Positions 12,013-23,303 of a stretch of 64,000 nt of DNA are shown here, in pieces. The stretch covers positions 62,001 through 126,000 of the forward strand of contig MU385901.1 in NCBI GenBank assembly GCA_022497145.1, in the 5' to 3' direction. Under the pieces are notes generated by a model that was given only the letters and a program-made list of their open reading frames with translations, ran no database searches and was not told the origin of the DNA. This stretch comes from Rostrohypoxylon terebratum (Eukaryota; Ascomycota; Sordariomycetes; Xylariales; Hypoxylaceae). Each line of letters opens with the position of its first letter. The first letter of the stretch is position 1. The position numbers were made by a program, and so were the translations under genes.

Positions 12013-12567
12013 TGTGGGAGTTGGGGATGCTTTGGGGGGTGGGTGAGGCTGCACACACAGCCCTGTGCTTAGAGGTAGTAAATGGTGTAATTAGGTCGTT
12101 CTAAGTACGTGGTATTAGAAAAGAGGGAAATGAATGATGATTGATGATTGATGATTGATGAGACTTGGAGAATTAAAATACCCCTAATTTACTGTCAATT
12201 GTTCCTTCCTACACACAAACACACAAACACACAAACCTAAATGCTGAGGCTTGAATGAAGAAGCTTGGCCTGGTTCTACCCGGCAGGAGGGACTGCATAG
12301 TGGGGTTGCAGCCGAGACGATGAAGCTTCGACAGCGGGACTTCCTAAATCGGCATCAAGGCCCACCTTTTCGTGTAACCCGTAATCGATAAGGCCCCGTT
12401 ATCCCGTTATCCCCGGCCGTGGGTAATTTTTTTTTTTACAATTCACTAGCGACGACTTTCCACTTCTCGATCTCCAACCTGTAACCTGTGTCTAGGTATT
12501 AGTTTCTCCGACTCTATGACTCTACGACTTGACACCTCACGATCCCTCGTTTGATCGCCTAGATGTA
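12013..12567. promoter_or_regulatory. Divergent promoter region with two small tandem repeats
   Basis: Lies between the start codons of the phosphatase (-) and PPR (+) genes. It contains four near-perfect copies of TGATGAT at 12135-12161 and three copies of ACACACAA at 12211-12234, followed by a poly-T run near 12427. No other element is recognised. Confidence 0.5.
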
Positions 12568-15294
12568 ATGAGTAACTCCAAGTCAGTCTGTCTACTATGT
12601 CGCCACATAGCAGCGGCCAAAGGCGCCGCGCGCAATTTGCAATGGCAACCTCAAATATCGCAGTTTTCGACCAAGGCTCCGAAAGCCGATGACGTGGTTA
12701 ACTTGGCTATGGGTATCGATCTTCCAAAGTCAGACCCTGCAGAATACGGCAAGCGGCCAGAAGACCCGCGGAATGCACTTCTATCATTTAGAAGGACAAC
12801 ACCAATTTCTTTTCCGAGCGATCGTTTGCATTTATACTCGTCAAAGCGGGAGACGAGTGAAAAGTTGAGGAAAAAAAGAGAGAAGTCTAGTTCTCAGCGG
12901 GCTGACGACTTGTTTCGGCAAATTGTTCGCGAGCAGCAGGCCGTGGCTGAAGGCGAAAAACCACAAGACACTAACAGGTCAAAAAACAATGCGGAAAAGG
13001 AAGCTATCTTTCATGTCATGAAGACATTGGGAGAAGCAGAGCAAATGCTCATCAAAGGCGAACCGGCATCCGAGATATATGACTATTACCTAACAAACAT
13101 TCATCCCACGATTATGAATCTCAATATGTACTCAATACCTCAAGCCTGCGCTCAAGTACTAGAGCGCTTGACGAATACGGTCATTAAGGCCAAGATGGAC
13201 GCAATGCGGTCCCCCAAGTTTCCTCCAGCCTCTGTGATGCTCTTAAATAGCATCAAAGTCACGGGCACGCAACCTCGAAAATGGAATAGGCTAGTAGGAG
13301 CACTGGTGCAGGAGATCGTGAAGTTGGATACTTCGGAGGAAACCCCCGATTCTTCGGTGGTTGATGACGGACTTTATACAAAAGATGCCATGCTTGATGA
13401 TCTAGTCGAATGCTGGAAGATCTTGTCCCTGCCACGCACTGCACTTGCCAACGAGACCGATGACGAGGTCTTGAAAGGATTTTGGTTTCCGAGGCTCGAC
13501 AAATATTCTCTCAAGCAGCTCGCCCATAAGGGGAATTTTCCCGCTGCTTTTAGCAGAGCCTTCCCGCATATTGACGCGACCTCGCTCGGTGCGCCTACAA
13601 CCGTCCTCGCTATCGCCACATATGCATTGCTAGTCGACCCTCGACGAACCAACCGAGATTTGAAGCTGCGCGCCACACGCCTCGTCTCTAGGATTGCTTA
13701 TCTCATTGCATACGTACCATATAGAGAGCCAGACCTACGAAGAGACACGAAGGGACACTTTCCAGGGCTGCTAGATTACATTGACACTCAGTGGCCTAAA
13801 ATCACGAAAAACCTTAAAGATAGGATTGATGATATAAATGATTCGAATACCGAGACTACTCCTGAGATCGCATCACTTCCAGCCACTCCAGATGGCTCGC
13901 TTGGCCTAGCTGGTTCCGCCGAGCCAGTTGACCCGGCTGCTTTTACAGATGATATCAATGAACGTTCGCTAACGTACCATCTTCAACTCGCCATTAGTAC
14001 CCAGAAACGTGCTGAAGTAGATAGGAGGTGGGCAGCATTCATTCAGGCCAAGCGGCGCGACCTGATCACGCCAGAGAGGATGGAAGTGCTTCGGAAACAC
14101 CCCGACATGTTCGATCTTTTTATCCACACCCGGATGGCACTGGACCAACCTGACAAAGCAGTGGAGGTTTTCAACGCTTTACGTATTGCTGGAATCAAGC
14201 CGACCTTGAAAACGTGGAATGCCATGCTTGATGGCTGCAAGAAGGCTCATAATCTTAACGGTGTTAAGAATGTATGGGCGAAAGTCAGAGCTTCCGGAGT
14301 GAAAGTGGATACGAAGCTATGGACTACTCGTGTCTCCGGGTTAATGGCGTGTTCTGATCATGCAGGAGCTATCGCCGCCCTACAAGAGATGGTAGACGAA
14401 TGGAACCAAAGTTCGAAGGACGAGAACAGTACCGCTGTAAAGCCGACTATCGAGCCCGTCAATGCCGTCATTTCAGGGCTTCTGGGACAAAATCAAGTCA
14501 AGGAAGCGGAGGAACTGTTGGCGTGGGCCGGGAAGCAGGATATCGAACCCGACATTTTTACTTTCAACCCCTTGCTCCGTCGCTACATTCAGGACGAGCG
14601 ACCCGACGATGCCCGAAGAGTCCTTTCCACGATGAAAGAGCGACGCATCAACGCTGATGAGGCCACGTTCACAGCTCTCATCGAAGCTGCCTTCGCCCAG
14701 CTTGACCCGTCTGATCACCAAGCCGGGTTCAGGACGGTGAAGAGCATGCTAGAAGGCATGGAGGCCTCCGGACTCAAGGCTAACATGCAGAACTACGGTA
14801 AGATAATCTATCACCTGCTCCAAGGGAGCGACAAAGCCAAGAGCGCCGTGCAGCACATCCTCTCGCACCTATGGGATAAGGGTTTGGAGCTCACGCCGCA
14901 CATCTATACGATGCTCATCGACTACTACTTTTCGATGAACCCGCCGGACACCGCCGCCGTCGAAGCTCTACTGGAGCGCCGCCGCATCCTCGATTACGAC
15001 GACAGAGACTTCGTCCTCTACGACAGACTCGCCCGTCGTTACAGCGAGGCAGGCATGCCCGAGAGGGCGCTCCAGTACTATTACAGGCTCGCGAGGGCCA
15101 ACGTCAGCGTCCGGCTCTTCACGCAGGCACACATCCTCAATGCACTCCTCCAGAAGGGCCTCGACCAGGAGGCAAGACGGTTGGTCGACAATGCTAGAGC
15201 TCTTCACAACAGGAAACACGAAGAAGGCGAGGTGGAGCAGACCGGACCCGGCGACCACCTGTTCTGGCGCATGGCCGCTGCCCACGGGCTCTAG
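12568..15294 (+). CDS. Mitochondrial pentatricopeptide repeat protein
   Basis: Single exon, 908 residues from ATG 12568. The N-terminus is Arg/Ala-rich with almost no acidic residues until about 35 and ends in a QFSTKAPK stretch, as in mitochondrial presequences. PPR-like helical hairpins are visible at about 525-720 (for example PTLKTWNAMLDGCKKA and PDIFTFNPLLRRYI) and again at about 775-860 (TPHIYTMLIDYYF, DFVLYDRLARRYSEAG). PPR proteins bind organellar RNA and act in stability, processing or translation; fungal relatives include Cya-5/Pet309 and Ccm1/Dmr1-type factors. I cannot say which ortholog this is. The domain order of a long helical N-terminus followed by a PPR cluster is common in these factors. 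Confidence 0.85.
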   Translation: MSNSKSVCLLCRHIAAAKGAARNLQWQPQISQFSTKAPKADDVVNLAMGIDLPKSDPAEYGKRPEDPRNALLSFRRTTPISFPSDRLHLYSSKRETSEKLRKKREKSSSQRADDLFRQIVREQQAVAEGEKPQDTNRSKNNAEKEAIFHVMKTLGEAEQMLIKGEPASEIYDYYLTNIHPTIMNLNMYSIPQACAQVLERLTNTVIKAKMDAMRSPKFPPASVMLLNSIKVTGTQPRKWNRLVGALVQEIVKLDTSEETPDSSVVDDGLYTKDAMLDDLVECWKILSLPRTALANETDDEVLKGFWFPRLDKYSLKQLAHKGNFPAAFSRAFPHIDATSLGAPTTVLAIATYALLVDPRRTNRDLKLRATRLVSRIAYLIAYVPYREPDLRRDTKGHFPGLLDYIDTQWPKITKNLKDRIDDINDSNTETTPEIASLPATPDGSLGLAGSAEPVDPAAFTDDINERSLTYHLQLAISTQKRAEVDRRWAAFIQAKRRDLITPERMEVLRKHPDMFDLFIHTRMALDQPDKAVEVFNALRIAGIKPTLKTWNAMLDGCKKAHNLNGVKNVWAKVRASGVKVDTKLWTTRVSGLMACSDHAGAIAALQEMVDEWNQSSKDENSTAVKPTIEPVNAVISGLLGQNQVKEAEELLAWAGKQDIEPDIFTFNPLLRRYIQDERPDDARRVLSTMKERRINADEATFTALIEAAFAQLDPSDHQAGFRTVKSMLEGMEASGLKANMQNYGKIIYHLLQGSDKAKSAVQHILSHLWDKGLELTPHIYTMLIDYYFSMNPPDTAAVEALLERRRILDYDDRDFVLYDRLARRYSEAGMPERALQYYYRLARANVSVRLFTQAHILNALLQKGLDQEARRLVDNARALHNRKHEEGEVEQTGPGDHLFWRMAAAHGL

Positions 15295-15661
15295 CGTGAT
15301 AAGCATATGAGCGCTATTGTGCGGTGGAGCGACGATGTGTATGAATATATATAAGCACGAAAGGCGGTATTCAAAGCGCAATTGTATAGCATGGGCATGT
15401 AATATATGAAACATTGACGAACTCACTCCCGATCTGCATGAATTGGATGATTTGTGTGACGTACGATATAGATGTGCGTAAATAAAACCCCTCAAGTCCA
15501 AAGCGAACTCCGAACTCCGTTCCACTCTTTCCCTCGTAGCCTAGGTAGGTAGGTAGGTATTGGAACAAACGGGACTTCGAAAGCAAACGGCGATATGATG
15601 ATACGTACACGGAATGACAAGGTAAGCTTGTAATAGCGTAGATGCGCGTCTCTTGTTCCCT
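15295..15661. other. Convergent spacer with a (TAGG)n microsatellite
   Basis: Sits between the PPR and Mtw1 stop codons. It holds about four and a half TAGG units at 15542-15559. Nothing else is seen. Confidence 0.5.
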
Positions 15662-16937
15662 TCACGACTCATCCATCCTCGACGGTCCCGCAGGTGCGGT
15701 GGCGGTGGCGGCGCCGCCACCTAGCAACGCGACAACGGACTCCAAACCGCCGACCTCGTCTCTGGCTAGGCCGCGGCCCTCGCCCTGCCACTCGCCATCC
15801 CGCACCTCGCCGTTCTTGCCCAGCTCCAGGCCCTCCACGTTCTCCAGGTACCGCCTCGTGGCGCCCTCGACGTACTCGAGGCGCTCGCGCCGCCAGGTCT
15901 TGCGCTCGGCGCTCTTGGTTTCGTCGTCGACGTCCATGGCGTCGGGGTTGGGGTTGGAAGAGGAGGGAGGGGGACATAGATCCGGTGTTAGGTTCCGCAG
16001 GGACGTGGATAGCGCGCGTAGGGCTTGCATCTGGGATAGGGTGAACGCTGTCGTCGTGCTCAGCGGGGCTTCGGAACCACCGTCTGTTAAAGAGCCCTTG
16101 TCGTGCAAGAACGCGAAGGGGCTTTTGGACGGGAGAGGCGGTTGTGGTTGCGGTTGTGCTTCTGGTTGGGGCTGCGAGGGAGACGGTTTCTCGGTCTTGA
16201 CGGGTGGCGGGGAGAGCCCGACGAGGGAGCGCAGGTCGCTGAGGAGGGCTTCGTTGCGCGCGCGCTCGGCGGTTAGTAGGGCGTTTAGGCGCATGCTTTC
16301 GCGTAGTTTGCGACGGAGGTGGTTTATTGTGTCGAGGGTGGGTGCGTCTGGGGACTTGGTTAGCAAACGTAAACTATTCATCACCGTCCCCCTTTTAATA
16401 TAGGTTATATGTATGTGCGGCGTACTTGACTGGGTGTTGTTCGAAGTGATGCTCGAGAAATCTAGGCCGTCGTAGTGGGAGAGCCGCATCCAGTTCATGA
16501 CGTCGAGCTCGCGCACGCACAGGATGTTGCGCAGCACGTAGATCTCGAACTTGTCGAAGTTGCGGTCGATGCTGGCGCATAGTAGCGTTTCTAGCTGGTG
16601 CGTGCCATTCTCGACCTCGTTCTTGGCCGCCTCAGCCGGGTCGAATGCCTGTTTCTGCGCATCGGTGTCCTTGTTGCCCCGGGACGCTTTAGGGGGCTTG
16701 AAACCGAGGGTGGCGGGGGGTGCGTTGAGTAGACCTTGCTCAACGCTGTTGAGGGCGCGCTCGGCGAGGATGTTGATACTGTTGATTATGTCGTCGATCA
16801 GACTCTACAACATCCCAGATGTGAGTTAGTATGGATTGGCTTCGGGGTTCTTGTAACTGATGTTCAAGGATACTGACGACTGGTGGATATCCGAAATGCT
16901 CTGTCAAAAGCTCGGTATCTGAATTGGCGGACGTCAT
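15662..16937 (-). CDS. MTW1: Kinetochore protein Mis12/Mtw1
   Basis: Three minus-strand exons, 16937-16878, 16804-16426 and 16347-15662, give 374 residues. Mtw1 is the core subunit of the MIND/Mis12 complex that links inner centromere proteins to Ndc80 and Knl1. The family hallmark LTEHFGYPPVSLIDDIINS is formed across intron 1, which fixes that junction. The second junction (QS/NAPTLDTINHLRRKL) restores the usual family sequence. Coiled-coil-like helices follow, then a Pro/Gln/Ser-rich insert and a C-terminal helix (FTLSQMQALRALS). Intron 1 uses a poor donor (GTCAGT). Intron 2 is 78 bp with no stop in frame, so retention would add 26 residues. The gene converges with the PPR gene and diverges from AIM3. 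Confidence 0.9.
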
Positions 16938-17477
16938 GATGTGCACATCGTTAATCTCGTCGTCCCGTCCACCGCCGTCTTTTCGCAAAGTGCTAAGGAC
17001 TTATTTCGGTAATTGGTGGTGGATGTGCAGAGTAATTGAAGCCCAGAATGCCCAGAATGCCCGGTTCAATGGCGACGCCGGTGACGCGACGCGATTTGAT
17101 GTATCGATAAGTCAATATTTGGTTTTGGTGGTGGGGTGAAAAATGGTTCCGTCCCAATCTCAATTGAGAACACGGAAGGTTCCGGGCTGAAATTGATTGA
17201 GGTGATTGAGGCAGTCAGCTGTGGCACAGCAGCAGTAGCTCCAGTGGCTTAGCAGCCTGGCAGCTTAATAGCCGATAGGTATTCCTTACTCATCCGGCAG
17301 TCACCCCCTTTCCACGCCTGTGGCGCGTCGTCATACGTCATACCAATTGAACCAGACCCATATCATGTATCTACGTACTAAAAGTAAATACGAATCATTT
17401 AACAAAATGTCGAGTTATCGTGATAATGTACACTTTTGTTCACCGTCTATCTCCATAGCTATTCGGAAAACGCCAGG
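16938..17477. promoter_or_regulatory. Divergent promoter region of MTW1 and AIM3
   Basis: A 540 bp interval between two start codons. A CGACGCGA match near 17082-17092 (ACGCGA core) could be a cell-cycle (MBF-type) site relevant to MTW1. Nothing else is clear. Confidence 0.4.
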
Positions 17478-18617
17478 ATGACAGACTGGAAAGGTATCGT
17501 CAAGAATGGCTGGCACCCTGAAAAAGAAGGGACATCCCTCAAGGATCAAGTGGTAATTTATATCTATTCAGATTTATCGCTTTACATATGCTAACGCGAT
17601 CAATAGAAAGGTCTTATTGGAAAGGGAGACAGCCCAACTTCTCATGCTCCCAGCAGCCACTCTGCTATGCCCATAACCTCACTTCGTGATCCGTCGTCCT
17701 TCGGTCCTCCCCCGAAGCACATCGGATCCGGATCTCGTAATCCAACATCAGCTACACCGCAACACCAACCACACGCTGAGCAGGTTCATGGCGTTCATCA
17801 GACTGAAGAGCCTCACGTAGAAGCAAAGCCATACCAAGTCAACACCACCGGACTATCAACCTCCCACCTCCCACCGCCTCCGCCCTCATCAAAGCCAAAA
17901 CCAAGCGGACCACCCTCGCTACCCCCTCGACTCCCAGCACGAAATGGAGACACGCCCCCAGTCCAAACCCAAAACCCAACCTCTACCGGCCGCCAAACCC
18001 CCGGCTTCCTAAACCAAGGCGCCATCAGCCGTCTCAGCGCAGCCGGCATCTCCGTTCCCGGTCTAGGAATCGGAGGAAAAGCGCCTCCACCCCCTCCCAG
18101 CCGCTCCTCCAGCAACTCCCCATCGCCGACGAAGACATCGAATAGCCGATTAAGCGAGCAACTGAACCGCTTCTCCCGCTTCGGCAGCAGCTCTCCCAAG
18201 CTGGAACCCAAAGCCTCATCACCTACGGTCCCGACGAAGGGCACGTCGTGGGCGGAGAAGCAGGCGGCACTGAAGACGGCGGCGAGTTTCAGGAAAGACC
18301 CTACGTCTGTGTCGTTTGCAGAGGCGAAGGCGGCTGCTAAGACGGCACATAATTTCCAGCAGAGACATGGCGAGCAAGTGGCTTCTGGGGTGAGTACGGC
18401 GAATAAGCTGGGGCAGCGGTTTGGTTTGCTTGAGACCAATGGGCAAGGGGGGCAAGGGGGTTCGTCTTCGCCGATGGGTCAAATATCGGTGATCGCTGGG
18501 AAGAAGCCGCCCCCTCCACCACCATCGAAGAAGAAGCCACAGTTACCGGCTGCGAATCACGAAGGGAGTGCCCCGGCTCCGCCCCCTATCCCGATAGGTA
18601 CGAGACCGAGGTACTGA
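17478..18617 (+). CDS. AIM3: Aim3-like proline-rich protein
   Basis: Exons 17478-17552 and 17607-18617 (54 bp intron, phase 0) give 361 residues. The N-terminus MTDWKGIVKNGWHPEKEG, followed by KGLIGKG, matches the conserved start of fungal Aim3. A conserved segment near 240-285 (ALKTAASFRKDPTSVSFAEA, then HNFQQRHGEQVA) is also a family feature. The rest is disordered and rich in Pro and Ser, with several polyproline runs that could bind SH3 domains, including a six-proline run near the C-terminus. Yeast Aim3 sits at cortical actin patches with SH3 proteins such as Rvs167 and affects barbed-end growth. This copy is shorter than many Aim3 proteins, which often exceed 600 residues. Confidence 0.85.
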
Positions 18618-18923
18618 GCTACGAAAGGGCATAATGCATTGTTTACTGGCGCTTGGAGCATGGGAAAAATTAGACATAATCATATAGCAAGGTCACTTGA
18701 AGTATTTGCGGATACTGGCAATAAATTGGTATTTTTTCTTCCTGAACTCAGGCATGGGCTGCACAATGCGCCGGGTAGCGTTCATATGAGAACGAGTCTA
18801 TGGATAAGCCTGAGTTTCGCGTTCCGTAGCATATAGAGAAAAAAGAGGGCATCAAGTCGTTTGGTATGGTGCAAAGTCGTGTATAGCATTCATGAAAGCT
18901 TTTATGTCCTAGTGATTAGGTCC

Positions 18924-19724
18924 TTAAACCTTCATCTCATCCAGACCGTGCTTCCAGATGGTGACATAAGGGGTGACACCATCCTCGCGGTAGTTGAGGA
19001 GAACAACCCTATGATTTGCATGTCAATACAGGGTTTATGATTCCTTATATGGGGTAGGGAGAAACTCACATTCCGTCAACATCCATGCTCTCACCGGTGT
19101 AGAACTCGTAGTCCTTGAAGTTGCTCACGATCTTCTTCGCGAAAGCCTGAGCCTTGGTCTGGAAGACCTTGATCTCCTCCTCAGACTTTCCAGAGTCCTT
19201 CAAGTGCTTCGCAAGCCTCTTCATGTAACCTAGACGCGGGCCGCTTAGTCTACGTCTGCCCAATAATATTGATAAAGGAAAGTATATGTTGTATCTTACC
19301 CTTGAGATAAGACAAGTAGGAGGCCTTGTCGAAGCTGGTGGGCTGGAGACGGAAGGAGTGGATGATGTTGTTGACCTTCTGGGCGGAGTCCTCGACACCT
19401 TCGTCAGCCTCCTCGGCAGAGGCGTTGGCACCAGTGTCTGCGCAAATCCGTCAGCATAACATTTCTCTTCGCATAGAAAATATAGCGGCATCGAATTCTG
19501 AAGACTTATGAACGTACCGACATCGACAGCACCGATCTCAATCATGGCACAGTCGGCCTCGTAGGCGATCCCATCGACCTCCTTCAGCTTGAAGGAGTCG
19601 GACAGGAGTTCGTCCTTGGAGTCAGTAAGGGCATCCTATAAAAAGAGGGGTTGTTAGTACAAGATTCACGACGTCTATAACAACCTGTGATCGGGTTACA
19701 ACAACATACCCTGAAAATAATCAT
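18924..19724 (-). CDS. TMA19: Translationally controlled tumour protein homolog
   Basis: Five minus-strand exons, 19724-19710, 19635-19518, 19437-19300, 19229-19070 and 19008-18924, sum to 171 residues, the usual length of the family. The ends are diagnostic: MIIFRDALTDSKDEL at the start and VVLLNYREDGVTPY near the end. The acidic flexible loop (NASAEEADEGVED) and the TCTP signature region (FKDYEFYTGESMD) are present. The protein associates with ribosomes and is abundant in growing cells; roles in translation elongation, stress and calcium binding are reported. Such an intron-rich small gene is usual for TCTP in filamentous fungi. It converges with AIM3 across 306 bp and diverges from SUR2. 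Confidence 0.96.
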
Positions 19725-21162
19725 GTTGGCGGTAGTTGCAGAGAAATCTGGTGAACGATAGACAAGGAGAGGATGATGGGATTGTCGAAGACTGTCGATA
19801 GAGAATTATCGAGTAGTGGGAAAAAAAGAAAGGACGGCTTTTGCGACGGGATAGTGAGGGGCAGATTTTCTCGATTTTCCACTGGACGAAAAGAGACCCT
19901 CAAATTTTTGGGCAGGAAAGTGGGAGGACTTACTATGTACCAAATGGAGGGGCGACCGAGCTAAACCTAATTTAGCCACCAGATCAGATCTAGAATTTTT
20001 TGCTCCGTATTTTTTCCATGAGAAAATCAATAGGTCGAAGCATCTAATACCTACTGCTACTACTGTAAAAGGTGGACCGTGCAGACCGTGTAACTTGACA
20101 TTATGTAAGATAATAATAATAGCTGGAGGTTATTTACAGTTTTGATCAAATAGTACTAATATTACTAGTAGAACATTGATTGTTCAATTTTCTGTTACGA
20201 CTCATTAACTGTCACATGCGCATTCCCTACGAAACCTGAAGAGGCACTGTTTAATAATAATAGCCTAACTCTCAAGACTCACGCACGGTTTGCCCATTCC
20301 TTGATATCAACCGGCAAGCTTGCGAGGCTTTGCCTCTGTACGTACCACATTTCCCGCATAAAAGAAATTATGTGTTATGCAGGTCCGCCACACCAGCCAG
20401 CTGCTAGATCCAGCCTTAAAATTTGTATTAGTACATCCAGTACAGCATAAAAGGCATTCGGAATTCGGGAGCTTAAACTTACATAGTACGGTACAGCATA
20501 GATAGAATCCAATTGTTGGTTTCCATGGTATATACTATGTTTGTTCCTAATCTTTCAAGAGACTTCGTCACTTCGAACCTTTGATCGGTGTCCTCGGTCC
20601 CCATTCGTACGACAAGTGCGAGATTACCGATTGCATTGCAGGTGCAAAGTCCGACTTATTCGGCGTAGAAACAGGTGATCTCGGACATTGGCGGATAGTG
20701 GGCAGCCGAGATTGATAAAAATTGATAAATTGATAAAAAGGGGGTCCCACTTTAAAGCCAAAAATCCACTGACAATGAGATGATGACGGACCATTTAGCT
20801 GCCACTCTGCCACCTGCCACTCCTGCCACTAAGGCGAAAGGTGAAGGACCCAATTTGACATTTGCGCCTGCGAACGCGCCAAAACTTTATTATCCATCCG
20901 TGACTTCCTGCTCAAATAATACATAATTTGCCTCCCCTTGCTCCCCTAAATCTTGAACCTTCTAAACCTTCAACAGCTTATCTAACTACTTCACATTCCT
21001 TTTCTTTTCCAGCTCTACCATCGCGACGATCCTTGAATTCCTACCACTCTCCCCGCCACTAATTCACTATCAAAAAAACTACCTTTATTATATTCAAACC
21101 TTGAAACTTTGCTTTAATGATACACCAAATCTAATATATCCCGCGCCTGGCAAACCCCCATC
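19725..21162. promoter_or_regulatory. Divergent upstream region of TCTP and SUR2
   Basis: A 1.4 kb AT-rich interval. A C/T-rich stretch at about 20930-21090 is the likely SUR2 leader and core promoter. Short repeats of GATAAAT occur near 20714-20738, and CTGCCAC repeats near 20801-20829. No gene is supported. Confidence 0.45.
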
Positions 21163-22345
21163 ATGGCTACAAATATGACGTCCATCACGGACCTCCCGCC
21201 GCTCCCGGCGTATAACGTCGTTGTGGCGCCAGACCTGATCTCCTGGCTACCCGACTTCTATCTATCTATCATCGCGCCAACTCTCGCCTACTGGGTTGTC
21301 TCCATCGTCTTCCACATCATCGATACCTTGGACCTATTTCCGCAGTACCGTTTACATACACCCGCCGAGATTGCCCAGCGCAATAAAGCCTCACGCTACG
21401 AGGTCTTACGCGATGTCCTCTTCCAACAGGTTATTCAGGCGGTCATGTCCTTCGTCCTGGGTATGACCGATCCTCCGCAATATACGGGTATGGAGGAGTA
21501 TGATGTCGCTGTTTGGGCCACGAGGGTTCGCGTCGCGCAGAGAGGTCTACCCACCATGCTAGGCATGCTCGGAATCAATGCAGCCTCCATGTCGAAGAAC
21601 ATGGCCGTCTCTCACCCGCTTTTGGCTGGTGTCCTTGCCGGCGGACACTATCCTTTCCTCACCGAGCTTGCCGGATCAGATGGAATTGCGGTACCTGCAT
21701 TTGCCACCTGGGAGCTCCTAGTTGCCAAGGCCATCTACTGGGGTATTATCCCAGCCATGCAGTTATTCCTCGCCGTTACCGTCCTCGATACCTGGCAATA
21801 CTTCCTTCACCGCATAATGCACCAGAATAAGTGGCTCTACAGTTCGTGCTCCTAACCTCCTTTAGCCCCAGCAGTGTTGCTAGTGAAGGTCAATGACTAA
21901 CAGATTTGCAGCAACGTTCCACTCGCGACACCACCGTCTTTACGTTCCATACGCGTATGGAGCTTTGTACAACCATCCGTTTGAGGGTTTCCTCCTCGAC
22001 ACGGCCGGCGCCGGACTTGCGTACAAAGTCGCATTCATGACCCCTAGACAAGGGATTTTCTTCTGGGTTATGTCATCAATCAAGACAGTCGACGATCACT
22101 GCGGATACGCCCTGCCTTGGGACCCTCTTCAGCACATAACCTCGAACAACGCAGCCTATCACGATATTCATCATCAGAGCTGGGGTATCAAGACAAACTT
22201 TTCCCAACCCTTCTTCACCTTTTGGGACAAGCTACTAGGAACCATGTGGCACGGCGACACTTCGCTGAAGTACGAACGATCCAGGACCAGGGCACAAGAG
22301 TTCGTGGAGGCGGAAGCCAAGAAGGCATCCGAGAAAGCCCAGTAG
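21163..22345 (+). CDS. SUR2: Sphinganine C4-hydroxylase
   Basis: Exons 21163-21841 and 21912-22345 (70 bp intron, phase 1) give 370 residues. The enzyme adds the C4 hydroxyl to dihydrosphingosine or dihydroceramide to make phytosphingosine in the ER membrane. It belongs to the fatty acid hydroxylase superfamily of di-iron enzymes: His boxes HRIMH (about 219, end of exon 1), HSRHH (start of exon 2) and HDIHH (about 312) are all intact. Hydrophobic segments flank them (around 25-50 and 185-210). The junction LYTTFHSRHHRLYVPYAYG matches the conserved family sequence and fixes the splice sites. The C-terminus ends in a Lys/Ala-rich tail. Confidence 0.95.
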
Positions 22346-23303
22346 ACACCTCACCAACCATCCGCACCGACTTTGTGCGTACATTCGCTGTATCATCCTA
22401 GGGACGTTTTGCTGCTTTTATTAACCGAGGCGCGATGGGGTGTTTTGGATTGAAAGTGGAAGTGACATGAGACCTATACACACTCGGGAGGCATTGGGAA
22501 GGGCGTTTCTTGAGTCTACCACTCCGGCTCGGCTGGGCTACTAAGGGTATCGGGCTGAGCTTCTTACCTCACGCCTTGTAAAACATTACATGCCTTTACA
22601 TGTATGAATTAGCACCAGGTCCTACATATTACTCGACACGATTGATGCGGTAAACGAAGAGCCGATTCAAGTGGCGTAGAGGGAAGTTACGGCGTTATAA
22701 CGTTTTGGATTCTAGGAAAATCTGGATGCGTGGCATTTGGTCCGGGATGGCCTTTGCTAATAGCTCCCCGTAATTAATAATAACACTCAACCTCGTTCGC
22801 TCTACACCCTTACGTTGTCCCGGGGCCTACGTGATATTTGTCAAGTACCTATATATGTAGATATGTCTTTATTTCCAGGATTGTCACAGCTGCTTCCATC
22901 CATCCCGACATATTGGTTGCATTGGGTTGCGTCGAGCCTTGCGTACTGACAAACATCTCTCGATATGACAAATCAACTACCTTTTCACAGTGGGAAATTA
23001 CACAAGTTACATTTTCATCTCAACTTATTAAATCTTATCCAAATATAACATCAAGAAGATCACCAATCCCTTGCCTCGAACTCAACGGGGAGATTGCCAA
23101 CTACTATACCTAAACCGTGAGGCGCTTACCTGCACATCCCTAATCTCCCCGCAGTGGGATGTGGCACAGGGCTGAGATAAAAAGACGCAAGCCTATGTAC
23201 AAAGGATATCTCGTGAACACAGCTCTAGTTGTAGCTCACTCTCTCATTTCATATCATTCGATATCGCTGCTCTAAGGTGCGAGACGCCCAATCAATCGAC
23301 AGG
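22346..23303. other. Intergenic region
   Basis: Contains the SUR2 3' region and the promoter of the next gene. Short frames here have no ATG or no domain. Nothing else is seen. Confidence 0.45.

Noticed and set aside
11240..12058. 272-codon frame opposite in phase to the acid phosphatase
   Set aside because: It is an Arg/Ala/Pro-rich shadow of the GC-rich phosphatase exon in another frame.
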